Positions 46,327-56,679 of a stretch of 64,000 nucleotides of DNA are shown in pieces. How positions within the stretch are numbered: position 1 is the first letter of the stretch; each line of letters starts with the position of its first letter. This DNA is from Burkholderia sp. USMB20. Lineage in GTDB: Bacteria > Pseudomonadota > Gammaproteobacteria > Burkholderiales > Burkholderiaceae. The DNA is taken from the NCBI RefSeq assembly GCF_000949135.2, contig NZ_JTAN02000015.1, forward strand, positions 1 to 64,000, read 5' to 3'. The notes below the pieces were generated by a model. That model was not told the DNA's origin. It worked only from the letters and a program-made list of their open reading frames with translations, and did no database searches. Both the position numbers and the translations under genes were made by a program.

Positions 46327-47349
46327 ATGAATACTCCGAACTCCGCATCCCCTTCGTCCGCGCCGGCCCTGCCGCGCATCGCCGTACTCGCCACCGGCGG
46401 CACGATCGCCGGCGCCGCGCCCGACGCCGCCAGCACGGCCGGCTATCAGGCCGGCGCGCTCGGCGTCAATTTCCTGCTCGACGCGGTGCCGGCGCTCGCG
46501 TCGGTCGCGCGCATCGATGCCGAGCAGGTCGCCAGCATCGACAGCAAGGATCTCGCGCTGCCGCTGTGGAATACGCTCGCCGCGCGCATCGACGCGCTGA
46601 TGGCCGATCCGGCGATCGACGGCATCGTGATCACCCACGGCACCGACACGCTCGAGGAAACCGCCTACGCGCTGCATCTGGTCGTGACCGGCGACAAGCC
46701 GGTCGTGCTGACGGCCGCGATGCGGCCGGCCACCGCGCTGTCGTCCGACGGCCCGCTGAACCTGCTGAACGCGGTGACCGTCGCCGCTCACCCGGCCGCG
46801 CGCGGGCAGGGCGTGCTCGTCGCGTTCAACAACCGGATCCACGGCGCACGCGACGTCGTGAAGACGAGCACCTACGCGGTCGATGCGTTCCAGTCGCCGG
46901 AACTGGGCGCGCTCGGCTGGGTGCAGGACGGCCGCGTCGAATTCGCGCGCCGCGTGACGCGCGCGCGCGATGCGCGACTGGCGATCGCCGCGGCGTGGCC
47001 GCCGGTCGAAGTCGTCGCGAGCTATGCGGGCGTGACGCGCACGGCCGTCGATGCGCTCGTCGCGGCCGGCGTGCGCGGCCTCGTCGTCGCGGGCACCGGC
47101 AACGGGTCGATCCATGCGACGCTGCAGGCGGCGCTCGCCGATGCGGTGAAGGCGGGCGTCGCCGTGGTGCGTGCGTCGCGCGTCGGCTCGGGGCACGTGA
47201 TGCGCAACGGCGCCGCGAACGACGACGCGCTCGGTTTCGTGAGCGCCGGGTCGCTGAGCCCGTTCAAGGCGCGCGTGCTGCTGATGCTCGCGCTCGCGAA
47301 CGGGATTCACGGGCGCGACGCGCTGCAACGCGCATTCGACACGCTGTGA
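46327..47349 (+). CDS. L-asparaginase
   Basis: The 340-residue asparaginase has the first active-site Thr in ATGGTIAG and the second in ITHGTDTLEETAY (the catalytic Thr-Asp pair), plus RPATALSSDGPLNLL. It deamidates L-asparagine to aspartate and ammonia. No signal peptide is seen, so it should be cytoplasmic although the sequence is of the type-II-like kind. ATG 46327 is chosen for the position of the first Thr. A terminator follows. Confidence 0.9.
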   Translation: MNTPNSASPSSAPALPRIAVLATGGTIAGAAPDAASTAGYQAGALGVNFLLDAVPALASVARIDAEQVASIDSKDLALPLWNTLAARIDALMADPAIDGIVITHGTDTLEETAYALHLVVTGDKPVVLTAAMRPATALSSDGPLNLLNAVTVAAHPAARGQGVLVAFNNRIHGARDVVKTSTYAVDAFQSPELGALGWVQDGRVEFARRVTRARDARLAIAAAWPPVEVVASYAGVTRTAVDALVAAGVRGLVVAGTGNGSIHATLQAALADAVKAGVAVVRASRVGSGHVMRNGAANDDALGFVSAGSLSPFKARVLLMLALANGIHGRDALQRAFDTL

Positions 47350-47514
47350 CCGCTGGCCGCCGATCGGGCGGCGCGCGGCGTGCATGAAAAAGCGGCGCCT
47401 CGTGAACGGTTTGCGCGGCGGATTCGACTGCTTGCCCCGCGGCAAGCCTGCAACCCTGATGCCAAAAAGACGAAACCCCATGCTCCGAAAAGCGTGGGGT
47501 TCGTCAGCAGTCCG

Positions 47515-47539
47515 GGCAGGCCGTTGGCCTGCCTTTTTT
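47515..47539 (+). terminator. Terminator downstream of asparaginase gene
   Basis: GGCAGGCC (47515-47522) pairs with GGCCTGCC (47526-47533), followed by six T. A second imperfect hairpin (47468-47505) lies just upstream. Confidence 0.85.
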
Positions 47540-47560
47540 GCGTCAGTGCCGCGCGAATGC

Positions 47561-48031
47561 TCAGGACTGCGGCGGAATCACGAGCTTCTGGCCCGGATAG
47601 ATCCGGTCCGGGCTCGACAGCATCGGCTTGTTCGCCTCGAAGATCGCCGGGTACTTGTTCGCGTCGCCGTACACTTCCTTCGCGATCGCCGACAGCGTGT
47701 CGCCCGGCTTCACGTCGTGGTACTGAACTTCCTGATCATCCGGCTGCAGGTCGTCGTCGTTGACGCCCGCGACGCCTTGCACGTTGCCGGCCGCGACCTT
47801 GACCTTCGCCTTCGTGTCGAGATCGGCGACGCTGCCCGACAGCGTGACGGTGCGCGACGCGCCGTCGAACGCGACGCTCAGGTTCGACGTGTCGAGACCT
47901 TGCGTGCCGATGTAGTTCTTGATCGCGTCGGCCGCGGTCTGGTTCGCGGCATTCGGATCTTCCGCTGCTTGCGCATCGGCGTGACCCAGCAGTTTTTCAC
48001 CCGCCTCTTTGATAAACGAAAGAAGACCCAT
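47561..48031 (-). CDS. kbp: BON and LysM domain protein, Kbp/YgaU family
   Basis: The 156-residue cytoplasmic protein joins a BON domain (about 30-90) and a C-terminal LysM domain (about 103-153, with YHDVKPGDTLSAIAKEVYGD and DRIYPGQKLVIP). E. coli Kbp (YgaU, 149 residues) has the same order and binds potassium ions. The start MGLLSFIKEAGEKLLG is characteristic. No signal peptide is present, which fits Kbp rather than a peptidoglycan-binding protein. Confidence 0.92.
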   Translation of the reverse strand: MGLLSFIKEAGEKLLGHADAQAAEDPNAANQTAADAIKNYIGTQGLDTSNLSVAFDGASRTVTLSGSVADLDTKAKVKVAAGNVQGVAGVNDDDLQPDDQEVQYHDVKPGDTLSAIAKEVYGDANKYPAIFEANKPMLSSPDRIYPGQKLVIPPQS

Positions 48032-48080
48032 CGCTGCACTCCCTAGGTGGTTGAAAAGAAAACGCGCCGTGAAGTGGCGA

Positions 48081-48134
48081 AAAAAACACCGCGCTGGGCG
48101 CGCTCACCGGAGCGAGCGCCAAGCGCGGCGGTTT
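48081..48134. terminator. Imperfect long hairpin, possible terminator of the gcl operon
   Basis: ACCGCGCTGGGCGCGCTC (48088-48105) pairs, with small mismatches and bulges, with the bases at 48110-48131. On the minus strand it is followed by six T, on the plus strand by four. It may end the minus-strand glxR transcript, 360 bases after the glxR stop. Confidence 0.45.
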
Positions 48135-48308
48135 TCTCGAAAGGCGTGGCGAAAGTGTAGGCGTTCAGCGCGACGATTGCATGAAAAATCGCACGCTTGA
48201 ACGTAAAGAAATGTAATACGCGAAATCCGACAGGCGGACACCCGACGACGACGTCTGACCGACCAAGGCTTCCCCGGCGCCGCCGGGTGCCGCTGCGGAC
48301 CCCACCAC

Positions 48309-48336
48309 GCCGCTCTCAGCCCAGAGCGGCGTTTTT
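48309..48336 (+). terminator. Orphan plus-strand terminator
   Basis: GCCGCTCT (48309-48316) pairs with AGAGCGGC (48323-48330), followed by GTTTTT. No plus-strand gene lies between the asparaginase terminator (47539) and this element; the surrounding genes are on the minus strand. The T run is only on the plus side, so it suits an unannotated plus-strand transcript. Confidence 0.65.
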
Positions 48337-48491
48337 CGCCCCGTCGCGCACGCGTTTCGGCGATACGCGGCGGGGCGCCCCACCGTGATGCGCGCATCGT
48401 CGCGCATCGATGCGACCGGCCGTGACCGGATCGCGTGTATTCGTCGCGCGCGTTCCGCCGTTGCAGCGAAACGCGCGTCGTTGCGTCCGCG

Positions 48492-49385
48492 TTACGCGGC
48501 CGGCGTCTGGCCGATCTCGAAGTTCGACATGATCTCGAGCGCACGCACGAGTGCCGAGTGATCCCATGCCTTGCCGCCGTGCGATGCGCACACGCTGAAC
48601 AGTTGCTGCGCGCTCGCCGTGTGCGGCAGCGCGAGGCCGAGCTTGCGTGCGCCGTCGAGCGCGAGGTTCAGGTCCTTCTGGTGCAGCTCGATGCGAAAGC
48701 CCGGATCGAACGTGCGCTTGGTCATGCGCGCGCCGTGTACTTCGAGGATGCGCGACGCGGCGAAGCCGCCCATCAGCGCCTGGCGCACGCGCTCCGGATC
48801 GGCGCCCGAGCGTGCGGCGAACAGCAGCGCTTCGCCGACCGCCTCGATGTTCAGCGCGACGATGATCTGGTTCGCGACCTTGCAGGTCTGGCCCGCGCCG
48901 TTCTCGCCGACGAGCGTGATGTTCTTGCCCATCTTCTCGAACAGAGGCTTCGCGCGTTCGAACGCCTTCTCCGGGCCGCCGACCATGATCGTCAGCGTCG
49001 CTTCGCGCGCGCCGACTTCGCCGCCGGACACCGGCGCGTCGAGGTAGTCGCAGCCGAGCGCGTTGATCTGCTTCGCGAATTCCTGCGTGTCGAGCGGCGA
49101 GATCGAGCTCATGTCGATCACGAGCTTGCCGGCGCTCAGGCCCTTCGCGACGCCGTCGTCGGCGAACAGCACGTTACGCACGTCCGGCGTGTCCGGCACC
49201 ATCGCGATGATGATGTCGGCGTTCTGCGCGACTTCGGTCGAGTTCGCGACGACCTTCGCGCTCGCGCGCAGGTCGTCGGGAATCGGGAACGCACCGTTCA
49301 CGACGAGCTGATGGTCGCCCTTGAGCAGGTTGCGCGCCATGTGCGCGCCCATGATGCCGAGGCCGATGAAACCGATGGTTGCCAT
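48492..49385 (-). CDS. glxR: 2-Hydroxy-3-oxopropionate (tartronate semialdehyde) reductase
   Basis: GlxR reduces tartronate semialdehyde to glycerate with NADH. The 297-residue beta-hydroxyacid dehydrogenase has the Rossmann motif GFIGLGIMGAHMARNL, substrate-binding DAPVSGGEVGAREA-like sequence and the catalytic Lys in GAGQTCKVANQI. It is the last gene of gcl-hyi-glxR, 39 bases after hyi, with GGAGAC before its ATG. The set turns two glyoxylate into glycerate. Confidence 0.94.
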   Translation of the reverse strand: MATIGFIGLGIMGAHMARNLLKGDHQLVVNGAFPIPDDLRASAKVVANSTEVAQNADIIIAMVPDTPDVRNVLFADDGVAKGLSAGKLVIDMSSISPLDTQEFAKQINALGCDYLDAPVSGGEVGAREATLTIMVGGPEKAFERAKPLFEKMGKNITLVGENGAGQTCKVANQIIVALNIEAVGEALLFAARSGADPERVRQALMGGFAASRILEVHGARMTKRTFDPGFRIELHQKDLNLALDGARKLGLALPHTASAQQLFSVCASHGGKAWDHSALVRALEIMSNFEIGQTPAA

Positions 49386-49424
49386 GTGAAAGTCTCCTAT
49401 AGGGGCGAAAGGGAAGAGCGGATC

Positions 49425-50234
49425 TCAGGCGGCGCGACGCGCCGAGCCCGGTGCGCAGCCGGCGACGCTTTGCAGCCAGCCGAGCCCTTCCGTCGTGGTG
49501 GTGCGGGGCTTGTATTCGCAGCCGACGTAGCCGGCATAGCCGAGCCGGTCGAGCAGCGCGAACAGGAACGCATAGTTGATCTCGCCCGTGCCCGGCTCGT
49601 TGCGGCCCGGATTGTCCGCGAGCTGGACGTGGCCGATCGAGGCGAGGTTGCGTTCGATCGTCGCGGCCAGTTCGCCTTCCATGCGCTGCATGTGATAGAT
49701 GTCGTACTGCAGGAACAGGTTGTCCGAGCCGACCGCGCGGATCACGTCGAGCCCGTCGGACGAGCGGTTCAGCGCGAAGCCCGGGATGTCGAAGCTGTTG
49801 CACGGCTCGACCAGCAGGCGGATGCCTTCGCGCTTCAGTGCGTCGGCGGCGAAGCGCAGGTTGTCGACGATCGTGACGAAGGTCTTGTCGCGCGCGGTGC
49901 TCGCCGACGGGATGCCGACGAGGCAGTTCAGTTGCGGCACCTTGAGCGCCTTCGCGTACTCGATCGCACGGCCGACACCTTCCTGGAACTCGCCGACACG
50001 ATCGGGCAGGCACGCGATGCCGCGCTCGCCCTGGTCCCAGTTGCCGGCCGGCAGGTTGTGCAGCACGAGGCGCAGGCGGTGCGTCTCGAGCCGCTCGGCG
50101 AGTTCCTCTTTCGCGTACGGGTACGGGAACAGGAACTCGACGGCGTCGAAGCCCGCGTCCGCGGCCGCCTTGAAGCGGTCGAGGAACGGCACTTCGTTGA
50201 ACAGCATGGTCAGGTTTGCAGCAAACTTCGGCAT
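49425..50234 (-). CDS. hyi: Hydroxypyruvate isomerase
   Basis: The 269-residue TIM-barrel enzyme interconverts hydroxypyruvate and tartronate semialdehyde. It starts MPKFAANLTMLFNEVPFLDRF, with FEYPxxx-type VEFLFPYPY, ending with GCEYKPRTTTTEGLGW. The metal-binding Glu and His are in the barrel (for example in LVEPCNSFDIPGF). It lies between gcl and glxR on one strand, which supports the name over a general sugar isomerase. Confidence 0.93.
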   Translation of the reverse strand: MPKFAANLTMLFNEVPFLDRFKAAADAGFDAVEFLFPYPYAKEELAERLETHRLRLVLHNLPAGNWDQGERGIACLPDRVGEFQEGVGRAIEYAKALKVPQLNCLVGIPSASTARDKTFVTIVDNLRFAADALKREGIRLLVEPCNSFDIPGFALNRSSDGLDVIRAVGSDNLFLQYDIYHMQRMEGELAATIERNLASIGHVQLADNPGRNEPGTGEINYAFLFALLDRLGYAGYVGCEYKPRTTTTEGLGWLQSVAGCAPGSARRAA

Positions 50235-50278
50235 GAGCTAAGCCTCTTCGGTCGGTCAGTCAAAAAATGGCGTGCGGA

Positions 50279-52054
<1,776 letters not shown>

Positions 52055-52225
52055 GAATGTCTCCTTGGATAGTTGGATCTTGCGAATCGGTCTGTTGGGA
52101 ACACTTTAGGGACGCAAGAAAGGTTTGATAAGATCAGCCGAAGTCGCTTATTTCGAAACTAAAAGTATGGAATGACGGCCGGACGGGGCTTCCCGCCGGT
52201 GTCGGAGCCGGGACGGAGACGGGAA
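52055..52225. promoter_or_regulatory. Divergent gcl/LysR control region
   Basis: The 171-base region separates gcl and the LysR-type gene. It holds locally AT-rich sequence at 52130-52170 and the symmetric TTTCGAAA (52151-52158) within CTTATTTCGAAACTAAAAG, a suitable LysR-type operator (the TTA/TAA arms are symmetric). No exact -35/-10 pair is certain. By analogy with other divergent LysR regulators, the neighbour probably controls gcl. Confidence 0.45.
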
Positions 52226-53137
52226 ATGGATCGTTTCAAGCAGATCGAGACGTTCGTGCGGGTCGCGGACGCGGGCAGCCTCGCGGCGGCCGCGCTCGAG
52301 GAGGGCGTGTCGCCGGTGGTGCTCGGGCGGCGCATCGACGCGCTCGAGAAGCGCCTCGGCGTGAAGCTGATGTATCGCTCGACGCGCCGGCTGGTGGTCA
52401 GCGAGGAGGGCGCCGCGTTCCTCGAGCGCTGCCGCGGGCTGCTGTCCGAATGGGACCAGGCCGAGAACGAGCTGGCCGCCGGGCGGCGCGCGGTCAGCGG
52501 GCATCTGATCGTGTCGGCGCCGGCCGCGTTCGGCCGCAAGCACGTCGCGCCGCACGCGCCCGGTTTCCTCGTCGACAAGCCGGAAATGCAGCTGTCGTTC
52601 AACCTGACCGACCGCGTCGTGGATCTCGTGCGCGAAGGCTACGACCTGTCGATCCGGATCGGCGGCTCGGTCGATCCGAACTTCGTCGCGGTGAAGCTCG
52701 CGTCGAACCGGCGCGTCGTGTGCGGCACACCCGCGTATTTCCGCAAGCACGGCCGGCCGAAGTCGCTCGACGACCTGCTGAAGCACAACTGTCTCGCGTT
52801 CAACCTGCAGGGCGGCCAGAACCGCGGCTGGTATTTCCAGCGCCACGGCAAGATCGTGACGATGCGGGTGGCCGGCAATCTCGACTGCAACGACGGCGAG
52901 CTGCTGCATCGCTGGGTCGCGGAAAGCCTCGGGCTCGGCTGGCGCTCGACCTGGGAAATCGCCGCGCAGCTCGAAACGGGCGAACTCGAAACCGTGCTCG
53001 ACGAATTCGCGCTGCCGGACTACGACATCCTCGCGGTCTATCCGCAGCAGCGCTACGTGCCCGCGCGCGTGCGCTACTTCATCGACTACCTGCGCGAAGC
53101 GTATGCGCGCCCCGGCTACTGGAACAGCACGCCGTAA
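52226..53137 (+). CDS. LysR-type transcriptional regulator, probable regulator of gcl operon
   Basis: The 303-residue LTTR has an N-terminal winged helix-turn-helix (DRFKQIETFVRVADAGSLAAAALEEG, about 2-60) and a periplasmic-binding-like effector domain (about 90-295). The helix-turn-helix reads PVVLGRRIDALEKRLGVKL, close to the AaeR/DsdC-like group. It is divergent from gcl, so a role in glyoxylate or related metabolism is likely; the inducer cannot be told from sequence. GGGAAA precedes ATG 52226. Confidence 0.88.
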   Translation: MDRFKQIETFVRVADAGSLAAAALEEGVSPVVLGRRIDALEKRLGVKLMYRSTRRLVVSEEGAAFLERCRGLLSEWDQAENELAAGRRAVSGHLIVSAPAAFGRKHVAPHAPGFLVDKPEMQLSFNLTDRVVDLVREGYDLSIRIGGSVDPNFVAVKLASNRRVVCGTPAYFRKHGRPKSLDDLLKHNCLAFNLQGGQNRGWYFQRHGKIVTMRVAGNLDCNDGELLHRWVAESLGLGWRSTWEIAAQLETGELETVLDEFALPDYDILAVYPQQRYVPARVRYFIDYLREAYARPGYWNSTP

Positions 53138-53299
53138 CGGGCGCGGCGGTTTCCGGCATTTTTTTGCGCATCATCGGCTTCGTGCGGGAATAAACTCGAC
53201 GCAGCGGCGGTAAGGTCATTGAGAGCGCCCGCTGCCGGTCTGTCCGGGCACCGGACGCGGAACGGGCGCGGCTTCGGCCGCCGGGACCAGGGAGGTCAT

Positions 53300-53941
53300 G
53301 TGGGGCAAGCCGGACAGGCGGTCGACGAACGGGCGGAGGACGACGCGGTCGCGCGCGGCGAACGGTTTCGCGTGCTCGTGCTGCCGCATCTCGACGCCGC
53401 GTACAACCTCGCGCGCTGGCTGAGCGGCAATGCGGGCGACGCGGACGATGTCGTCCAGGACGCGTGCATGCGCGCGCTGCGTTTCGTCGACTCGTGCCGC
53501 GGCGACAACGCGCGGCCGTGGCTGCTGACGATCGTGCGCCACACCTGGTACACCGAGTGGCGCCGCCGCGCCCACGCGCACGAGGTCGCGCTGCCCGACA
53601 CGCTCGACGACACGGAGGTGCCGGACGACTGGCAGCCGGCGACGGAGGATCCGCTCACGCACCTGTTGCGCGGCGAGAACGTTCGGCTGGTGAACGCGGC
53701 GCTCGCGAAGCTGCCGCCCGAATACCGCGAGGTGCTGGTGCTGCGCGAGATGGAGGATCTGAGCTATCGCGAGATCGCGGCGATCGCCGACGTACCGGTC
53801 GGCACCGTGATGTCGCGACTCGCGCGCGGCCGGCGTCGGCTCGCCGCGCTGCTGGCCGGCACGCAGGCGCCGGCACCCGAACCCGCGCCGGGACGTGCGT
53901 CGGCAAGCGGAACCGCATCGGAGGCGATCGATGGACTGTAA
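53300..53941 (+). CDS. ECF-type RNA polymerase sigma factor
   Basis: The 213-residue sigma factor has region 2 (LARWLSGNAGDADDVVQDACMRAL) and region 4 (LPPEYREVLVLREMEDLSYREIAAIADVPVGTVMSRLARGRRRL-type) and no region 1 or 3, as in ECF sigmas. GTG 53300 is chosen because GGAGG ends 4 bases before it; an earlier TTG (53219) has a poor context. The C-terminal tail is Ala/Pro-rich. The stop overlaps the next ATG by 11 bases, the usual sigma/anti-sigma coupling. Confidence 0.87.
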   Translation: MGQAGQAVDERAEDDAVARGERFRVLVLPHLDAAYNLARWLSGNAGDADDVVQDACMRALRFVDSCRGDNARPWLLTIVRHTWYTEWRRRAHAHEVALPDTLDDTEVPDDWQPATEDPLTHLLRGENVRLVNAALAKLPPEYREVLVLREMEDLSYREIAAIADVPVGTVMSRLARGRRRLAALLAGTQAPAPEPAPGRASASGTASEAIDGL

Positions 53942-54830
53942 CGAAGCGCGCGCATTGCTGGACGCGGACGTCGACCGCGAGCTGTCGGCGCCCGATGCGT
54001 TGCGCGTCCAGCGGCATGTCGAAGGCTGCGACGCGTGCCGCCGCGAACGCGAGCGGATCGTCGCGCTCGGGCGCGCCGTGCGGCAGGCCGATTATCACCG
54101 CCGCGCCGGAGGGCGCTGCGCGCGAGCATCCTCGCGGCGCTGCCGGCGGCGGCCGGCGCGAACGCGCGCGGCCAGGCCGCGTGGAACCGGCGCCGGACGA
54201 CGCGGCGGCGCGGCCGCGGGCCCAGCCTCGGCCGCCGGTCGCCGCTGGTTCGCGTGGCTGGGCGGGCGCGGCGCGGCGGCTCGCCCGGCGTCGACCGGAC
54301 GGGGGGCGTCGCGCGCTGCCGGGCTCGGCTGGGCGTCGCGCTGCTGTCGCGCTCGCGGCGGCGGCCGGGATGGCGCTGTCCGCCCGCCACGCCGCAACCG
54401 ACCAGACGGTCGACGAACTGGTCGCGAGCCACGTGCGCGCCGGCCTGTCGGCGCGCGACATCGACGTGATCTCGACCGACCGGCATACGGTCAAGCCGTG
54501 GTTCAACGGCCGGCTCGACTATGCGCCGCCGGTCGAGGACCTGTCGGCGAGCGGCTTCCCGCTCGCAGGCGGCCGGCTCGACTACGTCGGGCGGCGCCGC
54601 GTCGCGGTGCTCGTGTACCGATACCGGCAGCACGTGATCGACGTGTACGTGCAGCCGGCAGGCGTCGGGCGGGAGGCCGCGCCGTACGCGACCGTGTCGC
54701 AGGGCTACGCGCTCGACCGCTGGGAGGCGGCCGGGATGACGTGGTGGGCCGTGACCGACGCCGAGCCGTCGGCGCTGGCGCGTTCAGGACGGCGCTCGAC
54801 GCGCGGCTGGGCGGGGCGCGCGTCGAGTGA
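53931..54830 (+). pseudogene. Anti-sigma factor gene with several frameshifts
   Basis: From ATG 53931 the product starts MDCNEARALLDADVDREL and carries a zinc-finger anti-sigma motif (RHVEGCDACRRE, HxxxCxxC). Near 54105 the family-like reading moves to another frame (ALRASILAALPAAAGA), then near 54175 to a third (PAPDDAAARPRAQPRPPVAAGS, later MALSARHAATDQTVDELVASHVRAG). It returns to the first frame near 54787 (FRTALDARLGGARVE, stop 54830); a single missing T would repair that last junction. As read the protein is broken after about 58 residues. A membrane helix would be expected near 54310-54390. Real decay or base-calling errors in GC-rich sequence are both possible. Confidence 0.7.
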
Positions 54831-54974
54831 CGGCGGCCGCGTCGCCGGCCCGCAGGCGCGCGCCCGACACTCCGCCCCCATTTCAGAATGGTCGCGCCGA
54901 CGGCGGCTTCAGCTGCCGCGCCATTCAAGTCGTTGAAAACATGGCCGAATCCGGTCGGGAATCGTCGATCGGTA

Positions 54975-55003
54975 TTGCACGCGCCCCGTATCCGGGTTAG
55001 AAT
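54975..55003 (+). promoter_or_regulatory. Promoter of the rpsF-priB-rpsR-rplI operon
   Basis: -35 TTGCAC (54975-54980) and -10 TAGAAT (54998-55003) are separated by the ideal 17 bases. The start would be near 55010, giving a leader of about 60 bases before rpsF. Confidence 0.75.
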
Positions 55004-55069
55004 CTTCGGCTTCTCACTTGCCACACCGGTTCAGACGCCCGGGTGGCTTTAATCCACAAGGAGTGTGTA

Positions 55070-55444
55070 ATGCGTCATTACGAAATCGTATTCATCGTGC
55101 ACCCCGATCAGAGCGAGCAAGTGCCCGCGATGATCGAGCGTTACAAGACCACGATCACGACGCACGGCGGCCAGATCCACCGTGTCGAAGACTGGGGCCG
55201 TCGCCAGCTGGCCTACATGATCGAGAAACTCGCGAAGGCTCACTACGTCTGCATGAACATCGAGTGCGACCAGACGACGCTCGACGAACTCGAACACGCG
55301 TTCAAGTTCAACGACGCCGTGCTGCGCCACCTCATCGTCAAGATGAAGAAGGCCGAGACCGGCCCGTCGCCGATGATGAAGGAAGTTCAGCGCGAAGAAG
55401 CCAAGAAGGCGGCTGCAGCTCAGCCGACCGAAGCGCAGGCTTAA
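55070..55444 (+). CDS. rpsF: 30S ribosomal protein S6
   Basis: The 124-residue S6 starts [17 protein letters not shown] and has the single alpha/beta domain, with [15 protein letters not shown] and the RHLIVKMKK strand. The Lys/Ala/Glu-rich C-terminal tail is usual in this group. It binds 16S rRNA with S18. It leads the rpsF-priB-rpsR-rplI operon. AAGGAG is 9 bases before the ATG. Confidence 0.97.
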   Translation: MRHYEIVFIVHPDQSEQVPAMIERYKTTITTHGGQIHRVEDWGRRQLAYMIEKLAKAHYVCMNIECDQTTLDELEHAFKFNDAVLRHLIVKMKKAETGPSPMMKEVQREEAKKAAAAQPTEAQA

Positions 55445-55484
55445 GTTCGTCACTCATTAAGCCATCAAGGAGCGCGTCACTCAC

Positions 55485-55784
55485 GTGAACAGGTTGCAAT
55501 TGACGGCGAGCGTCGTCGAGCGCGCACCGGTGCGATATACGCCGGCGGGTGTTCCGATCGCAAGCGCCACGTTGCATCACCGCACGGAAGTCGTCGAAGC
55601 AGGCATTCCCCGTCAGGTCGAAATGACGATCGAGGCGGTGGCGGCCGGTGAGGCGAGCGGCAAGCTGGAAAGTCGTGAAATGGGCGTCGAAACGCTGTTC
55701 ACGGGCTTCCTGGCAAAGAAAAGCCGCAACGCGAGAACCTTGGTGTTTCACATCACTGCATTGCAGGACATAGGAAAGGACTGA
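55485..55784 (+). CDS. priB: Primosomal replication protein N (PriB)
   Basis: The 99-residue OB-fold single-strand DNA-binding protein helps PriA restart stalled replication forks. It has the SSB-like start [21 protein letters not shown] and the HHRTEV strand. GTG start at 55485 is used; the AAGGAG site (55467-55472) is 12 bases away, longer than usual, so priB may be translated weakly or coupled. Between rpsF and rpsR, as in other proteobacteria. Confidence 0.93.
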
Positions 55785-55788
55785 AATC

Positions 55789-56064
55789 ATGGCCCGCCCG
55801 ACTGGTAAGAAATTCGACAAGCGTCGTCAGCAACAAAACCCGCTCTTCAAGCGCAAGAAGTTCTGCCGTTTCACGGCTGCCGGCGTCGAGCAGATCGACT
55901 ACAAGGACACGGAAACGCTGAAGGACTTCATCGGCGAAAACGGCAAGATCACGCCGGCTCGTCTGACGGGTACGAAGGCGCACTATCAGCGTCAGCTCGA
56001 CACGGCAATCAAGCGTGCGCGTTTCCTCGCGCTGCTGCCGTACACCGATCAGCACAAGGCGTAA
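55789..56064 (+). CDS. rpsR: 30S ribosomal protein S18
   Basis: The 91-residue S18 starts [28 protein letters not shown] and has the family core [13 protein letters not shown] and [18 protein letters not shown], ending with [12 protein letters not shown]. It forms a heterodimer with S6. Four bases separate it from the priB stop. Confidence 0.97.
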
Positions 56065-56091
56065 CTCGGCGACGCCATAAGGAGAATTCGA

Positions 56092-56544
56092 ATGCAAATC
56101 ATTCTGTTGGAAAAAGTCGCCAATCTGGGCAACCTCGGCGATATCGTCAAGGTCAAGGACGGTTACGCTCGCAACTTCCTGATCCCGAACCGCAAGGCTC
56201 GCCGTGCAACGAAGGAAGCGATCGCCGAATTCGAAGTTCGCCGCGCTGAACTCGAAAAGATCGCCGCTGAAAAGCTGGCAGCATCGCAGGCAGTCGGCGA
56301 GAAGCTGAACGGCCAGACGTTCGAAGTCACGCAGAAGTCGGGCGTCGACGGCCGTCTGTTCGGCTCGGTCACGAACGGCGACGTCGCGGAACTGCTGAAG
56401 AAGGCAGGTTTCGAAGTCGAGAAGCTGCAAGTTCGCATGCCGGAAGGCCCGCTGAAGATGATCGGCGAGCACGTCGTTCAGATCGCGCTGCACACGGACG
56501 TCGTCGTCGACGTCACGATCAACGTGATCGGCGACCACGCGTAA
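56092..56544 (+). CDS. rplI: 50S ribosomal protein L9
   Basis: The 150-residue L9 has the N-terminal RNA-binding domain ([32 protein letters not shown]), a long connecting helix (residues 40-75) and the C-terminal domain. AAGGAGA precedes the ATG. It is the last gene before a strong terminator. Confidence 0.97.
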   Translation: MQIILLEKVANLGNLGDIVKVKDGYARNFLIPNRKARRATKEAIAEFEVRRAELEKIAAEKLAASQAVGEKLNGQTFEVTQKSGVDGRLFGSVTNGDVAELLKKAGFEVEKLQVRMPEGPLKMIGEHVVQIALHTDVVVDVTINVIGDHA

Positions 56545-56586
56545 GCGTATGCAAGCTTTCCGGGCGGCTTCCGCCGTCCGGACAAG

Positions 56587-56621
56587 GGCAGGCGCCCGGG
56601 CAACCGGGGCCTGCCTTTTTT
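56587..56621 (+). terminator. Terminator of the ribosomal operon
   Basis: GGCAGGC (56587-56593) with GCCCGG pairs with CCGGG and GCCTGCC (to 56615), followed by six T. It separates rplI from dnaB, so dnaB needs its own promoter or read-through. Confidence 0.85.
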
Positions 56622-56679
56622 ATTGCCCGATCGCCGGAGCGGTAGCGCTGCTGCGATCTATTCGCGATAATCCCAACCC

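Larger units (their letters stand above)
48032..48491. other. 460-base intergenic region between kbp and glxR
   Basis: Two hairpins stand out: an imperfect long one at 48081-48134, with T or A runs on both sides, and a clean plus-strand terminator at 48309-48336. AT-rich bases at 48181-48226 between them could hold a promoter. No protein gene is supported. The layout is discussed as a possible small RNA on the plus strand. Confidence 0.55.
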
